A stretch of DNA of 64,000 nt. It comes from Zongyangia gallinarum. Lineage in GTDB: Bacteria; Bacillota; Clostridia; Oscillospirales; Ruminococcaceae. Within the stretch, counting starts at the first letter, position 1; every line of letters starts with the position of its first letter. The stretch spans positions 1 through 64,000 of the forward strand of contig CAJFQY010000005.1 of the NCBI GenBank assembly GCA_904419315.1, given 5' to 3'. Position numbers and translations under genes: made by a program. The notes under the pieces are model-generated. The model saw only the letters and a program-made list of their open reading frames with translations, had not been told where the DNA came from and searched no databases. Positions 26,386 through 35,146 of the stretch are shown here, piece by piece.

Positions 26386-27504
26386 ATGCTGTTGGAATTT
26401 GAGGAATTAAAGCAGGCCCTGACAGAGTTGCGGCCTGAGATTGACAATTTAAAGGAAGCCATCAATTACGACGCAAAGAAAGCGGAACTTCAGGAGCTGG
26501 AAGAGCGGGCCCAGGATCCTTATTTCTGGAATGATGCTGAGGGTTCCCAGAAGGTAATGCAGAGAACCAAGGTGGTTAAAAACACAGTAGAGGGGTATGA
26601 AGCCCTTTGCACAGGCTATGACGACATCATGACGATTATTGACATAGCCGCCGAAGAAAATGATGATTCCCTCTATGGGGAGGCAAAGGAAGCATTTGAT
26701 AAACTTTCCGCCGATGTAGAACAGCAAAAATTGTCCACCCTCCTTTCGGGAGAATATGATGACAAAAACGCGATTCTTACCTTTCATGCGGGAGCGGGCG
26801 GTACTGAAGCCCAGGACTGGGCACAGATGCTCTACCGGATGTATACCCGATGGGCAGAACGTCATGGATTTAAATATAAGATCTTGGACTATCTGGATGG
26901 CGAGGAAGCTGGAATTAAAAGCGCATCTATCTTGATTGAGGGCATCAATGCTTACGGTTATCTCCGCTCGGAAAACGGAGTGCATCGTCTGGTCCGGGTT
27001 TCTCCCTTTGACGCGTCAGGCCGGAGACACACTTCTTTTGCGTCTCTGGAGGTTATGCCCGAAATTGGAGAAGACTCCAATGTGGAGATTCGGGATGAGG
27101 ACATCAAGGTGGATACTTACCGCAGTTCTGGCGCCGGAGGGCAGCATGTTAACAAGACAGAGTCTGCGATCCGTATTACCCATCTGCCTACGGGTATTGT
27201 GGTAGCCTGTCAAAATGAGCGCAGCCAGCATCAGAACCGGGAAGTGGCTATGAAAATGCTGGTTTCCAAGCTGATTCAAATTAAGGAACAGGCCCATTTG
27301 GAGCGGATTGAGGATATCAAAGGAGAACAGATGCAAATTGGCTGGGGATCTCAGATCCGTTCTTATGTGTTTATGCCCTACACCCTGGTCAAAGACCACC
27401 GCACCAATTATGAGTCAGGCAACATCAATGCGGTGATGGATGGTGACCTTGATGGCTTTATTAACGCTTATCTCAAGGCCAAAAGTTTGGGACAAATCGA
27501 TTAA
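26386..27504 (+). CDS. prfB: Peptide chain release factor 2
   Basis: A 372-aa RF2, releasing peptides at UGA and UAA. The stop-recognition tripeptide SPF (206-208), the GGQ peptidyl-hydrolysis motif (251-253, in SSGAGGQHVNKTES), HAGAGGTEAQDWA and the C-terminal MPYTLVKDHRT segment are present. The frame is continuous from the ATG: the programmed +1 frameshift (CTT TGA C) used by many bacteria to autoregulate RF2 is absent near codons 20-30. The start site has a weak GAAAGGA signal. Confidence 0.95.
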   Translation: MLLEFEELKQALTELRPEIDNLKEAINYDAKKAELQELEERAQDPYFWNDAEGSQKVMQRTKVVKNTVEGYEALCTGYDDIMTIIDIAAEENDDSLYGEAKEAFDKLSADVEQQKLSTLLSGEYDDKNAILTFHAGAGGTEAQDWAQMLYRMYTRWAERHGFKYKILDYLDGEEAGIKSASILIEGINAYGYLRSENGVHRLVRVSPFDASGRRHTSFASLEVMPEIGEDSNVEIRDEDIKVDTYRSSGAGGQHVNKTESAIRITHLPTGIVVACQNERSQHQNREVAMKMLVSKLIQIKEQAHLERIEDIKGEQMQIGWGSQIRSYVFMPYTLVKDHRTNYESGNINAVMDGDLDGFINAYLKAKSLGQID

Positions 27505-27513
27505 GCCAATGAC

Positions 27514-27544
27514 AAAAAGCAGCCGGAAACGGCTGCTTTTTTTG
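27514..27544 (+). terminator. Terminator of prfB
   Basis: AAAAAGCAGCCG (27514-27525) pairs with CGGCTGCTTTTT (27530-27541) around a GAAA tetraloop, followed by more T residues. Confidence 0.95.
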
Positions 27545-27576
27545 ATGAAAAGGCTACGGTATGTTGAATCTGAATT

Positions 27577-28218
27577 CTAAAGGGAAAGGTCATAGAGTGA
27601 ATGCAGGAGCTCCTGGACCTCATTGACAAAACGACCTGCATGAAAGCCGTCGCATACGGCATGGTGTACTTGTAGGGCCAGGGGAAGGTAGGTGTGGTTT
27701 TTCTGGCTGAAGAAACGCCCCATGGTAAAGATGGGGAGGAGATAGTCGTTGCTTTTTGGCAGGTGCAGGTGAAAGCTCTCAAAGGTCACCCAGGGTATCA
27801 TGGAGACAGTAAAGACATTTTCCGGCATATTCGGCTTGGCGATAAATCCTTCCCTATCTCCATAACATGTAATGTCTTCCTGATATCGTTTTAAAAACTC
27901 CTGATAATCGCCGCAATATTCTGTCCAGATGTTGGAAAATGTCTCCGTCTGCTGATGAAAAATAGTATAAGAAGGGAAAACTACGTCATAAAAACCTAGC
28001 TCGCCATGGCTGTTTATGGCCGTGCGGAATTCTTCATGGCAATTTACAACTTTTGAAAGAACAAATAGCATGGTAGGGTAGAGTTTTAGCTTGCGCTCTC
28101 GCAACGCGGAAATATCCAGATTTGCCGTCATACTGTAGCTACAGGGAACATGGGAATGATAATGATCGTAATATTCACTTCGTGACCAGGTGGACTTTTC
28201 TATTTTGTTCCATTTCAT
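27577..28218 (-). CDS. CatA-type chloramphenicol acetyltransferase family protein
   Basis: A 213-aa trimeric-type O-acetyltransferase. The active-site motif HHAVCDGFH (185-193), with its catalytic histidine and structural aspartate, is complete. The N-terminal YYDHYHS and TANLDIS segments, and FTMGRFF, fit CatA proteins. Length is normal. CatA enzymes acetylate chloramphenicol with acetyl-CoA, but chromosomal homologues in Clostridia may have other substrates, so resistance is only a possibility. The gene stands alone on the minus strand, with a weak GAAGG site, and no mobile-element sequence flanks it. Confidence 0.85.
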   Translation of the reverse strand: MKWNKIEKSTWSRSEYYDHYHSHVPCSYSMTANLDISALRERKLKLYPTMLFVLSKVVNCHEEFRTAINSHGELGFYDVVFPSYTIFHQQTETFSNIWTEYCGDYQEFLKRYQEDITCYGDREGFIAKPNMPENVFTVSMIPWVTFESFHLHLPKSNDYLLPIFTMGRFFSQKNHTYLPLALQVHHAVCDGFHAGRFVNEVQELLHSLYDLSL

Positions 28219-28288
28219 TTGTTCTTGACCTTCTGCTTTTAAGAATTCGTTGGGGAAATACGGGAAGAAAGAAGCCTACCGACAGAAA

Positions 28289-29275
28289 TTATTGCCTTTT
28301 TAACTGACGTATATCATTTCCATAGAAAGTGAGCACACTATAGGTTCCCATCAGCCGGGATACGATTCGTTCGGTATACCGATCTCGGAGCTCGGAAAGT
28401 GTCAGATTGGTATTGATAATGGTGGGCTTTCCGCCGAGGATTCTGGAATTAATAATATTATAGATGGCGGAAACCGTAAATTGGGTGGCGAATTCAGCGC
28501 CCAGATCATCCAGAATCAGCAGATCGGCGTCGCAGACCATAGAAAAAGTATCTCCATTGTCGTTGACAGCTCTGGCAAAGTGTTCCCGTTCTATCTTGCT
28601 GAGAAGATTCTGGGCGCTCATGTAGATGACACCAAATCCTTGTTCCAGCACCGCGGAAGCAATGGAAAGAGATAGATGGGTTTTGCCCAGCCCCGTTTTC
28701 CCTTGCATAAGAATGGAATGAGAGTCCAAAGAAAATCTGGAAGCATAACGCTGGCAATACTGTAGAATCTCTCCCATTCTCTGACGAGGATTAATTCCCA
28801 AGGCAGGATCGATCTGATCGGGATAATAATCCAGATGGAAGGTGGAAAAAGAGCAGTTGCCTAAAGCACTCTGTTCACACAAAAACTCATGGGCCAATTT
28901 TTTGAGCAGGTTTTGGAGGCAGGAACACATCTGGCTGCCTACATAACCACGGTCTTTGCATTTTTCACAGGTATAAATCACATCGGTGTAATTGGACGGA
29001 AGTCCGGCATGACGTAAAAGGGCGGCCCTTTTTTCCTGGAGGGATAAGTTTTTCTGCCGCAACCCTTCGATGAGCTCGCCGACATTTTGATTTTCATCCA
29101 AAACCGCCCGGGCCACAGAAAGGGCGGTGGAAGAAAGCTGCCGGTCTATAGCGGCTACTTGAGGGATTTTTGCATAAACTTCCTGACGGTGCTCTTGCGC
29201 CGTATCCTGAGCGCCACGCCGCCTCTGCTCCAGCACATCAAAAGCTTTCTTTTGAATTTCTTTGCTATATCCCAA
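28289..29275 (-). CDS. DnaC/DnaI-like helicase loader ATPase
   Basis: A 328-aa AAA+ protein likely to load the replicative helicase. The N-terminal third is helical with a zinc-binding cluster (CEKC, then CSC about 10 residues later). The AAA+ domain has Walker A GKTGLGKTH at about 190 and Walker B LLILDDLGAE, with a sensor region INTNLTLSELRDRYTERIVSR. It follows dnaD (23 bases between), so the two are co-transcribed, the usual primosome pair in Firmicutes. A phage origin is less likely, as no phage genes are near. Confidence 0.88.
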   Translation of the reverse strand: MGYSKEIQKKAFDVLEQRRRGAQDTAQEHRQEVYAKIPQVAAIDRQLSSTALSVARAVLDENQNVGELIEGLRQKNLSLQEKRAALLRHAGLPSNYTDVIYTCEKCKDRGYVGSQMCSCLQNLLKKLAHEFLCEQSALGNCSFSTFHLDYYPDQIDPALGINPRQRMGEILQYCQRYASRFSLDSHSILMQGKTGLGKTHLSLSIASAVLEQGFGVIYMSAQNLLSKIEREHFARAVNDNGDTFSMVCDADLLILDDLGAEFATQFTVSAIYNIINSRILGGKPTIINTNLTLSELRDRYTERIVSRLMGTYSVLTFYGNDIRQLKRQ

Positions 29276-29298
29276 AGCGATTGCCCTCCTATTTTTCT

Positions 29299-30306
29299 TT
29301 AGTCAATTTGCAGCATTTTGTTTCCACTGCGCTCGAATTTCTCCAAATCGAAAGAAGCGTCGTCTTTTTTCACCGTTTGAGCCGGGGAGACCTCTCCCGC
29401 CGCCTGGGCTGGATCGGTAAAGCCCTTTTCAAACCAGGATTTTAGGATGGAATTAATATAGGGAAAAGAAAGCTTAGAGGTGCGATCTACCGCCCGCTCA
29501 TATGCCAGCTTGATCATCCGGACATCAAAGTGAAATTCATTGGTCCAGCGGGAGATATATTCCTTTTCCCTGGCTGATAGATTTCGCTGATAAATGCCAA
29601 AGGCAGATTTGACCTGTCCTTCCATCTCGTAAGCATGGGTCATTTCCGTAATGTAACGTTCTGCCTTTTCATGGGTATCGATTCCCCGGTCGGCCCAGCG
29701 GATGGCTTCTTTTTCAATAAAGCGCATGCTGGTTTTTCCGATGCTTCTGCAAAATTCCAGCACCATGAGGATGATATCCACAGGAAGCCCGGCCCAATCA
29801 TAGAGATAGACAAGGGTTGATGTATCTGAGGGAGTAAGAAGCCCCCCCAGCCGGTTCTGAGCCTCGGAGAGGAGAAACTGAATTTCCGGATGATCGTGGG
29901 CCCGTTTGGCTGCCTCCGCTGCAGAAGGTTTGACATGGGATGTTGTGATAAGGGATACATTGGAGGAGATAGGTTTCACAATCTTCTCAGGAACGGAGGA
30001 TACAGAAGAATCTGAGTCGCTTTTTTGAGGAGCTGAGTCAGATTGTTTGATCGGGAAGAGAGCGTTTTCGTCCCAATTGAGGACGCCCACATCCACCCAA
30101 TAGCGGATAGCTTCTAAAATGTCGTCGTCGGTTAAGCCTAAGGTATCGGCGATTTTCCCTGTATCTATGTAAGTTCCTCCATGGCGAAGGATAATCAAAA
30201 GTGTTTTAAGAGCAGTTGGGCCGCAGAGTTTGAGATGCTTATCAACAATATCACAAGGAACCGCAAAAACACTGTTCCAGGCGCCGAGATTTACCGAGAG
30301 TTTCAT
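29299..30306 (-). CDS. DnaD-family primosome protein
   Basis: A 335-aa replication initiation protein. The N-terminal winged-helix domain (about 1-95, MKLSVNLGAWNSVFAVP, TGKIADTLGLTDDDILEAIRYW) is followed by a low-complexity Ser/Lys linker. Two DnaD/DnaB_2-type helical domains follow; YISRWTNEFHFDVRMIKLAYER and FPYINSILKSWFEKGF are the conserved core of the second. It probably remodels origin DNA and recruits the loader encoded just downstream. Confidence 0.9.
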   Translation of the reverse strand: MKLSVNLGAWNSVFAVPCDIVDKHLKLCGPTALKTLLIILRHGGTYIDTGKIADTLGLTDDDILEAIRYWVDVGVLNWDENALFPIKQSDSAPQKSDSDSSVSSVPEKIVKPISSNVSLITTSHVKPSAAEAAKRAHDHPEIQFLLSEAQNRLGGLLTPSDTSTLVYLYDWAGLPVDIILMVLEFCRSIGKTSMRFIEKEAIRWADRGIDTHEKAERYITEMTHAYEMEGQVKSAFGIYQRNLSAREKEYISRWTNEFHFDVRMIKLAYERAVDRTSKLSFPYINSILKSWFEKGFTDPAQAAGEVSPAQTVKKDDASFDLEKFERSGNKMLQID

Positions 30307-30449
30307 GTATTTCCTCCATAGGGTCAGAATAGCATTACCAAAGTGAGATATAATAGAGCTACCCGCACGGATAGCTCTGCTGCATCCATTATACCATAAA
30401 AGAAAATAAGAGGGAGAATGGGAATGAAAAAAATTCTAGAAAAAAGAGG

Positions 30450-30478
30450 TTGACTTTTTGCTAATATATTGCTATAAT
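30450..30478 (+). promoter_or_regulatory. Promoter of tRNA-Gly
   Basis: TTGACT (30450-30455) and a perfect TATAAT (30473-30478) are 17 bases apart, 18 bases before the tRNA. Confidence 0.85.
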
Positions 30479-30496
30479 TATCAAGCACTCAAAAAT

Positions 30497-30572
30497 GCGG
30501 GTTTAGCTCATCTGGTAGAGCGCCACCTTGCCAAGGTGGAGGTAGCGAGTTCGAGCCTCGTAACCCGCTCCA
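30497..30572 (+). tRNA. tRNA-Gly (anticodon GCC)
   Basis: A full cloverleaf can be drawn. The acceptor stem GCGGGTT (30497-30503) pairs with AACCCGC (30562-30568), the anticodon loop reads TTGCCAA with GCC, the T-loop is GTTCGAGCC, and CCA is encoded at 30570-30572. It has its own promoter and terminator and decodes GGC/GGT. Confidence 0.97.
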
Positions 30573-30580
30573 ATTTATCT

Positions 30581-30609
30581 AAAAAGCGTCGTGAATCACG
30601 ACGCTTTTT
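30581..30609 (+). terminator. Terminator of tRNA-Gly
   Basis: AAAAAGCGTCGTG (30581-30593) pairs with CACGACGCTTTTT (30597-30609) with a 3-nt loop. Confidence 0.95.
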
Positions 30610-30640
30610 GTGTTATATAACGAGATTGTATGGGCGATAG

Positions 30641-30670
30641 TTGCGAAGAAAATACAAAATGGTGTATAAT
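30641..30670 (+). promoter_or_regulatory. Candidate promoter of the PHP gene
   Basis: TTGCGA (30641-30646) and a perfect TATAAT (30665-30670) are 18 bases apart, leaving a GC-richer leader of about 100 bases before the PHP start. No known riboswitch core is recognisable in that leader. Confidence 0.6.
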
Positions 30671-30775
30671 ATTACTTATCAATGATAAAGGACAGCGGGG
30701 GAATGGCACTTTGTAGGTAGATAGAAGCCACCGCGCGGAGAATAGCCGTGTGGAAATCGGGAAGGATGATTTGGA

Positions 30776-31621
30776 ATGATCGGTGATTTACACTGCCACA
30801 GCAAGCTTTCAGACAGTTCCATGGGTTTGGAGAGTTTGTTGTTTTACGCCAAGCGGATGGGACTTGACTTCATCGCAGTAACTGACCATGATACCTTGGC
30901 GGGGACAACCCGGGCAGCCGTGATCGGAAAGCGGGTAGGCATCGGGGTGATCCCCGGCGTAGAAATGTCCTGCGTAGACAAGGCACGGGGTAGAAAAGTC
31001 CATATGCTCTGCTATTTACCAGCTAAGCCAGACCGGCTGGAGGGAATGCTAGGTAAAGTGATTGCCAGTCGGACCAAGGCAGGGCAGCGAATGGTAGAAA
31101 AGGTGATGCGGTATTATCCGGTGACCCTTGACCATATTGCCAAATATTATGCGCCCAGCAAAAGTATTTACAAACAGCACATTATGAATGCTCTCTTTGA
31201 TCTGGGCTATTGTGACGGTATCTATGGAGAACTGTATAACCACCTTTTTGATCCCAAAACCGGGCTCTGCTATGAAAAGGTAGAATATCCTGACGTGCAT
31301 GAAACGCTGGACCTCATCCACCAGTCCGGCGGTATTGCTGTATTGGCGCATCCTAGAGTCTACAACAGCTTCGATTTGATGGAGGAACTGGCGGAAAAAA
31401 AGTTGATCGATGGGATTGAGGCGAGCCATCCGAAAAATCAGCCAGGGGATTATGAGCGCATTGTGGATTTGGCAGATCATTTTGATCTCATCACAACAGG
31501 AGGAACAGATTTTCATGGGATGTACAATTCCCGGCCTAACCCTCTTTGCACCTGTGTCACCCAACAGGAGTCCTTGGACCGGTTATTTCAGTTAAGTGAT
31601 AAGCTCAAAGCAAAAGAATAA
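30776..31621 (+). CDS. PHP-domain phosphoesterase
   Basis: A 281-aa metal-dependent phosphatase of the PHP superfamily. Metal ligands are seen in DLHCHSKLSD (4-13), TDHDT, an internal glutamate in PGVEMSC, LAHPR and GGTDFHG near the C-terminus. The layout matches the YciV/RNase AM (3',5'-nucleoside bisphosphate phosphatase) group, but the insert between residues 110 and 190 differs and the substrate is not certain. It is the first of two genes in this direction and is followed by a hairpin. Confidence 0.83.
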   Translation: MIGDLHCHSKLSDSSMGLESLLFYAKRMGLDFIAVTDHDTLAGTTRAAVIGKRVGIGVIPGVEMSCVDKARGRKVHMLCYLPAKPDRLEGMLGKVIASRTKAGQRMVEKVMRYYPVTLDHIAKYYAPSKSIYKQHIMNALFDLGYCDGIYGELYNHLFDPKTGLCYEKVEYPDVHETLDLIHQSGGIAVLAHPRVYNSFDLMEELAEKKLIDGIEASHPKNQPGDYERIVDLADHFDLITTGGTDFHGMYNSRPNPLCTCVTQQESLDRLFQLSDKLKAKE

Positions 31622-31635
31622 AAGTGATCGATTTC

Positions 31636-31666
31636 CAGCCGCAGTAGCGGCTGGGACTATTTTTTG
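31636..31666 (+). terminator. Probable terminator after the PHP gene
   Basis: CCAGCCGC (31636-31643) pairs with GCGGCTGG (31648-31655); a run of six T residues follows after four bases. Confidence 0.65.
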
Positions 31667-31751
31667 CCTGGTGAATTTTAAGATCTTTTATTACCTGCCA
31701 AGGCAAGCGATAAAGAAAAGACAGCAAGAATTTGAAAAAGGAGTTGCATTT

Positions 31752-32009
31752 ATGCAGATGAAGTTTAGACCGCGGGGTGTCTGTTCCCGTGAGATCCAGT
31801 TGGAGTTAGATGAGAATCAGGTGATCCGTACCTGCAATTTTATAGGGGGATGCCATGGAAACACACAGGGAATTTCCCGTTTGGTCGAAGGCCGCCCGGC
31901 GAAAGAGGTCATTCAGGCGCTTTCTGGAATTCGGTGCGGCATGAAGAAGACCTCCTGTCCGGATCAGCTTTCCATTGCATTGCAGCAAATGCTTGATGAA
32001 GAAAAATAA
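31752..32009 (+). CDS. TSCPD domain protein (TIGR03905 type)
   Basis: A small 85-aa protein with four conserved cysteines. MQMKFRPRGVCSREI starts it, IGGCHGNTQGI follows, and TSCPDQL near the C-terminus names the domain. The domain is also found fused to the C-terminus of some ribonucleotide reductases; alone its role is unknown, and redox or metal binding is plausible. ATG 31752 has AAGGAG ten bases upstream; the open frame extends further but without family similarity. Confidence 0.82.
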   Translation: MQMKFRPRGVCSREIQLELDENQVIRTCNFIGGCHGNTQGISRLVEGRPAKEVIQALSGIRCGMKKTSCPDQLSIALQQMLDEEK

Positions 32010-32029
32010 TCCACAAGCTTTTTGGCTTT

Positions 32030-33676
32030 TTATTGGGTAAACTCTAGATTGTCAAAGGTGACCGCCGAATAGATACCGCCTTCGCCGGCTTCATCTGCTG
32101 TATACTCTAATACAACACTATCCCCCTCCCTGGTCAGGGCAAGTTCTTCGCTCAGATCTGCGGGAACTAGGAAGATCTGGTCTAAATGTTCTTCTAAAAT
32201 CACCTTATAGACGGTAGAAGACCCGTCAAATTCTGAGGCAATTCTCAGCACCTTACCCCGAGCTTCCTCCTTTTCCTCTGTGGCATCCAAGGAGGCTGAG
32301 CCGCTGGAGTTTCTCAGCGTTTGTTCATAGTCCTGCACCGTGGCGCTGATAGTTTCCCCTACGCCGACAACGGTATAATCGGTGACGCTGACCATGGCAT
32401 ATTGTTTGACAAGCCCCGCGTTATCCTTCAGGGTCATGAAGTAGGTCGGTTCCCCATCAATGTTGATAATGAGCGGGAAGGAAGCTTGATAGGCTAAGTG
32501 TTGCACCTTACCTTCCGCCGACTGTTGGGCCGCTGTTTCGGTAGCACCCGCCATTTGGTAAAGATGCGACTCTTTGGTCACCATATCCACCATGATAAAG
32601 CCGATGGCGCTGTCATCTCCTCCAACACTGGTTAATCCAGTAAAGAGATAGCATCTGCCCTCGTTGTATACGATGATATGACCTTCGGAGGTGCGGAATT
32701 TATCCTTGTTAGCAAAGTTAAAGATACCATGAACATATTCGCCCTGGTTGTCGATCTGGGTGATGACAAAATCCTCCGGCTGCACCCGATCCACCCATGC
32801 AGGGACATTATCAATGCTGTAGTGATTTAGTTGACCGGTGGTGGCGTTCATAACGATAACGCCAGTGGCCTCGGGCAAGCTGAAAAACCGTTTGTTCTGA
32901 TAAGTGGTAGCCACCCAATAGGGATTTCCGTCGTCATCCAATTCAAAAGAATAGTCGGTGATACCGGTAAAAAGGGCCCCACTAAAGCGCAATTTACGGT
33001 GGAGGTTTTGCAAAAGGTAGGCGTTGGGCTGGTATTTGATCTTGTGCCCTTCTACATATTCCACATCCGTCATACTGGTGGCTGAAACAACAATATAGCC
33101 AGGGGTTCCTTCCAGGTTGGTGATCCATTTAAAGAAACCTGAATGTTGGAGGGGAACCACCCAAACCAGCTTACCATCCACCATCTGGATGGTAGGCTCT
33201 CCTAGCACTACCTGGCTGCCCAAAGCGGGGCGCTCCCCCAATTTCTTATCCGCCAGCTTGGTTGCCAGGTCCACATCCACAATAGGAATTTGATCAGTAT
33301 CCACCGCCTGCATGTCCGACTCGAATATTCTTGTTTCCGGCGTTCCCAGTTGATCCCGGAAAGCCGAAACATTAAATAGAACAGAAGAGGCAATAGTGCA
33401 GATCAGTAGCAGCACCCAAGGTGCAGCCGTAATCAAGATCGCCTTTTTGGGGAAATGAAAATTCGGCACCACATTAAGAGGTCTCTCCTGGGTTGGCTTT
33501 TCAAGTTTGATGACGCCGAACTTCATGATAACGGCGGCTAGAATATAAATCGTGATGACTACACAGTAGAATAAAGCGCCGTCAAAATAAAGTGGATTCA
33601 GTACGGGCGCTTGTATAAATACATAAAGAGCAATGAGCAAAGTAATGATGCTGTAGACAATTACTTTCTTCTTCAA
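32030..33676 (-). CDS. Membrane protein of unknown function with large extracytoplasmic domain
   Basis: A 548-aa protein I cannot assign. Three membrane helices lie at about 5-22, 35-53 and 80-103. The rest is a predicted outside domain of about 440 residues rich in beta strands, with repeated VPLQHSG / YIVVSATS / GVIVMNATTG-type segments and a final beta-barrel-like stretch. No enzymatic motif or cell-wall anchor is visible. TTG 33676 is the start, with a weak GGCGGGA site. It converges on the TSCPD gene and diverges from the cobalamin operon. Confidence 0.7.
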   Translation of the reverse strand: MKKKVIVYSIITLLIALYVFIQAPVLNPLYFDGALFYCVVITIYILAAVIMKFGVIKLEKPTQERPLNVVPNFHFPKKAILITAAPWVLLLICTIASSVLFNVSAFRDQLGTPETRIFESDMQAVDTDQIPIVDVDLATKLADKKLGERPALGSQVVLGEPTIQMVDGKLVWVVPLQHSGFFKWITNLEGTPGYIVVSATSMTDVEYVEGHKIKYQPNAYLLQNLHRKLRFSGALFTGITDYSFELDDDGNPYWVATTYQNKRFFSLPEATGVIVMNATTGQLNHYSIDNVPAWVDRVQPEDFVITQIDNQGEYVHGIFNFANKDKFRTSEGHIIVYNEGRCYLFTGLTSVGGDDSAIGFIMVDMVTKESHLYQMAGATETAAQQSAEGKVQHLAYQASFPLIINIDGEPTYFMTLKDNAGLVKQYAMVSVTDYTVVGVGETISATVQDYEQTLRNSSGSASLDATEEKEEARGKVLRIASEFDGSSTVYKVILEEHLDQIFLVPADLSEELALTREGDSVVLEYTADEAGEGGIYSAVTFDNLEFTQ

Positions 33677-33846
33677 AATGATTCCCGCCTTTCTGTTTCT
33701 GGGCTACAATGGTCTGTTTCGTCATTATAACATAAAACGATGAGGGAATCTGTATTTTTTGGTTTTTTTATAAAATTTTAAAAGAGTCCACAAAGAAGGA
33801 AGAATCTTTATAATAACCGGATCCAGTTTTGAGGCCTATCTCATCC

Positions 33847-33875
33847 TTGACAGGTACGCCCAATTCTATTACACT
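33847..33875 (+). promoter_or_regulatory. Promoter of the cobalamin biosynthesis operon
   Basis: A perfect TTGACA (33847-33852) and TACACT (33870-33875) are 17 bases apart. Transcription would start near 33882, giving a leader of about 120 bases before cbiD. Confidence 0.7.
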
Positions 33876-33881
33876 AAAAAT

Positions 33882-33985
33882 AATCATGTACTGAAACCGT
33901 CCGTGTGGCAGAGAGAGGGAAGATGGGCGGAAATCCCACGCCGCTTTGGGCAACATTCGGTTGTCCGGAGCGGTTGTTTTGTTTT
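33882..33985 (+). promoter_or_regulatory. cbiD leader with terminator; partial cobalamin-riboswitch-like core
   Basis: The leader ends in a strong terminator: CCGCTTTGGGCAAC (33941-33954) pairs fully (three G-U pairs) with GTTGTCCGGAGCGG (33960-33973), then TTGTTTTGTTTT. Just before it, GGGAAGATGGGCGGAAATCCC (33918-33938, shown as two overlapping parts: GGGAAG, then GGG-n3-AAA-TCCC) resembles the central GGGAA...TCCC core of the cobalamin riboswitch found at 50.5 kb. The B12 box (GCCACTG) is missing and the leader is too short for a full aptamer. I read it as an attenuator, perhaps using a reduced or decayed cobalamin aptamer. Confidence 0.55.
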
Positions 33986-34000
33986 ACAGGAGTTGTAGCC

Positions 34001-35146
34001 GTGGCAAAAGTGGACCATTACATCTATAAAAATCAAAAAAAACTGCGCTGCGGCTATACTACCGGCTCCTGCGCTGCGGCAGCGGCTAAAGCTGCCGTCC
34101 GCATGCTGCTCACAGGGGAAGAGGTCCGCCAGGTCAAGCTGGAAACGCCCAAAGGCATCCTTCTTTATCTGGAGATTGAGGAGGCCAGTAGAACGCCGGA
34201 GCAGGCTTCCTGCGCCGTGCGCAAGGACGGCGGGGATGATATAGACGCCACCCACGGGATGCTGATCTTCGCTACCGCCGTCAGGCTAGAGAAACCGGAT
34301 GTTTTGATTGATGGGGGCAAAGGTATTGGCCGGGTCACCCGCCCGGGACTTGCTTGTCCAGTGGGGGAGCCGGCTATCAATCCAGTGCCTCGGAGGATGA
34401 TTGCGGAATCTGTCAGACAGGAATGTGCCGCGGCGGGCTATGACGGCGGCATCCGGGTGGAGATATGGGCGCCCCAGGGGGAGGCGGTGGCAAAGCGCAC
34501 CTATAATCCTAGACTGGGCATTGTTGGAGGCATCTCCATTCTCGGCACCAGCGGCATTGTGGAGCCGATGAGCGGCAGCGCCCTTGTTGCCACCATCGAA
34601 GCGGAGCTTTCTATGTCCCGGGCGGCAGGCTATCAGAGCATTGTGTTGACCCCTGGCAACTATGGGGTGGATTTTATCGAAGGCCATACAAAAATTGACG
34701 ATGCCCGGGTAATCAAGTGCAGCAATTTTATCGGGGAGGCGCTGGACCTGGCTGCCCAGATGGGATTTCGAAATCTACTGCTCATCGGGCACATAGGAAA
34801 GCTCATCAAGGTGGCGGGCGGCATCATGAATACCCATTCCCATGTGGCTGATGGCCGTCTGGAAATCCTGACCGCCCATGGGGCCCTGTGTGGCGGGGGC
34901 ACCGGGACAGCGGCAAAACTGATGGAATGCACGACTACAGATCAAGCGGTGGAGATACTGCGCCAAGCGGGTCTCATGGAAAAGACCATGGCAAGCGTCA
35001 TGGAAAGGATGAGCCTGCACCTTTCGGCACGGGCCGGGGAAAAGATGCAGGTGGAAGCAGTGATGTTTTCAAATAGGTTCGGTGTTTTGGGGAAGACCAA
35101 AGGCGCCGATCAGCTATTATCGCAGATGGAGGGCACGCAGAGATGA
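34001..35146 (+). CDS. cbiD: Cobalt-precorrin-5B C1-methyltransferase
   Basis: A 381-aa CbiD, methylating C1 of the ring in anaerobic cobalamin synthesis. LRCGYTTGSCAAAAAKAA near the N-terminus and GIVEPMS, LTPGNYG, and HIGKLIKVAGGIMNTHS are family marks. GTG 34001 is the start because AGGAG lies 8 bases upstream; the in-frame extension upstream overlaps the leader terminator. It overlaps cbiL by four bases (ATGA). Presence of CbiD rather than CobF marks the early-cobalt route. Confidence 0.93.
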   Translation: MAKVDHYIYKNQKKLRCGYTTGSCAAAAAKAAVRMLLTGEEVRQVKLETPKGILLYLEIEEASRTPEQASCAVRKDGGDDIDATHGMLIFATAVRLEKPDVLIDGGKGIGRVTRPGLACPVGEPAINPVPRRMIAESVRQECAAAGYDGGIRVEIWAPQGEAVAKRTYNPRLGIVGGISILGTSGIVEPMSGSALVATIEAELSMSRAAGYQSIVLTPGNYGVDFIEGHTKIDDARVIKCSNFIGEALDLAAQMGFRNLLLIGHIGKLIKVAGGIMNTHSHVADGRLEILTAHGALCGGGTGTAAKLMECTTTDQAVEILRQAGLMEKTMASVMERMSLHLSARAGEKMQVEAVMFSNRFGVLGKTKGADQLLSQMEGTQR

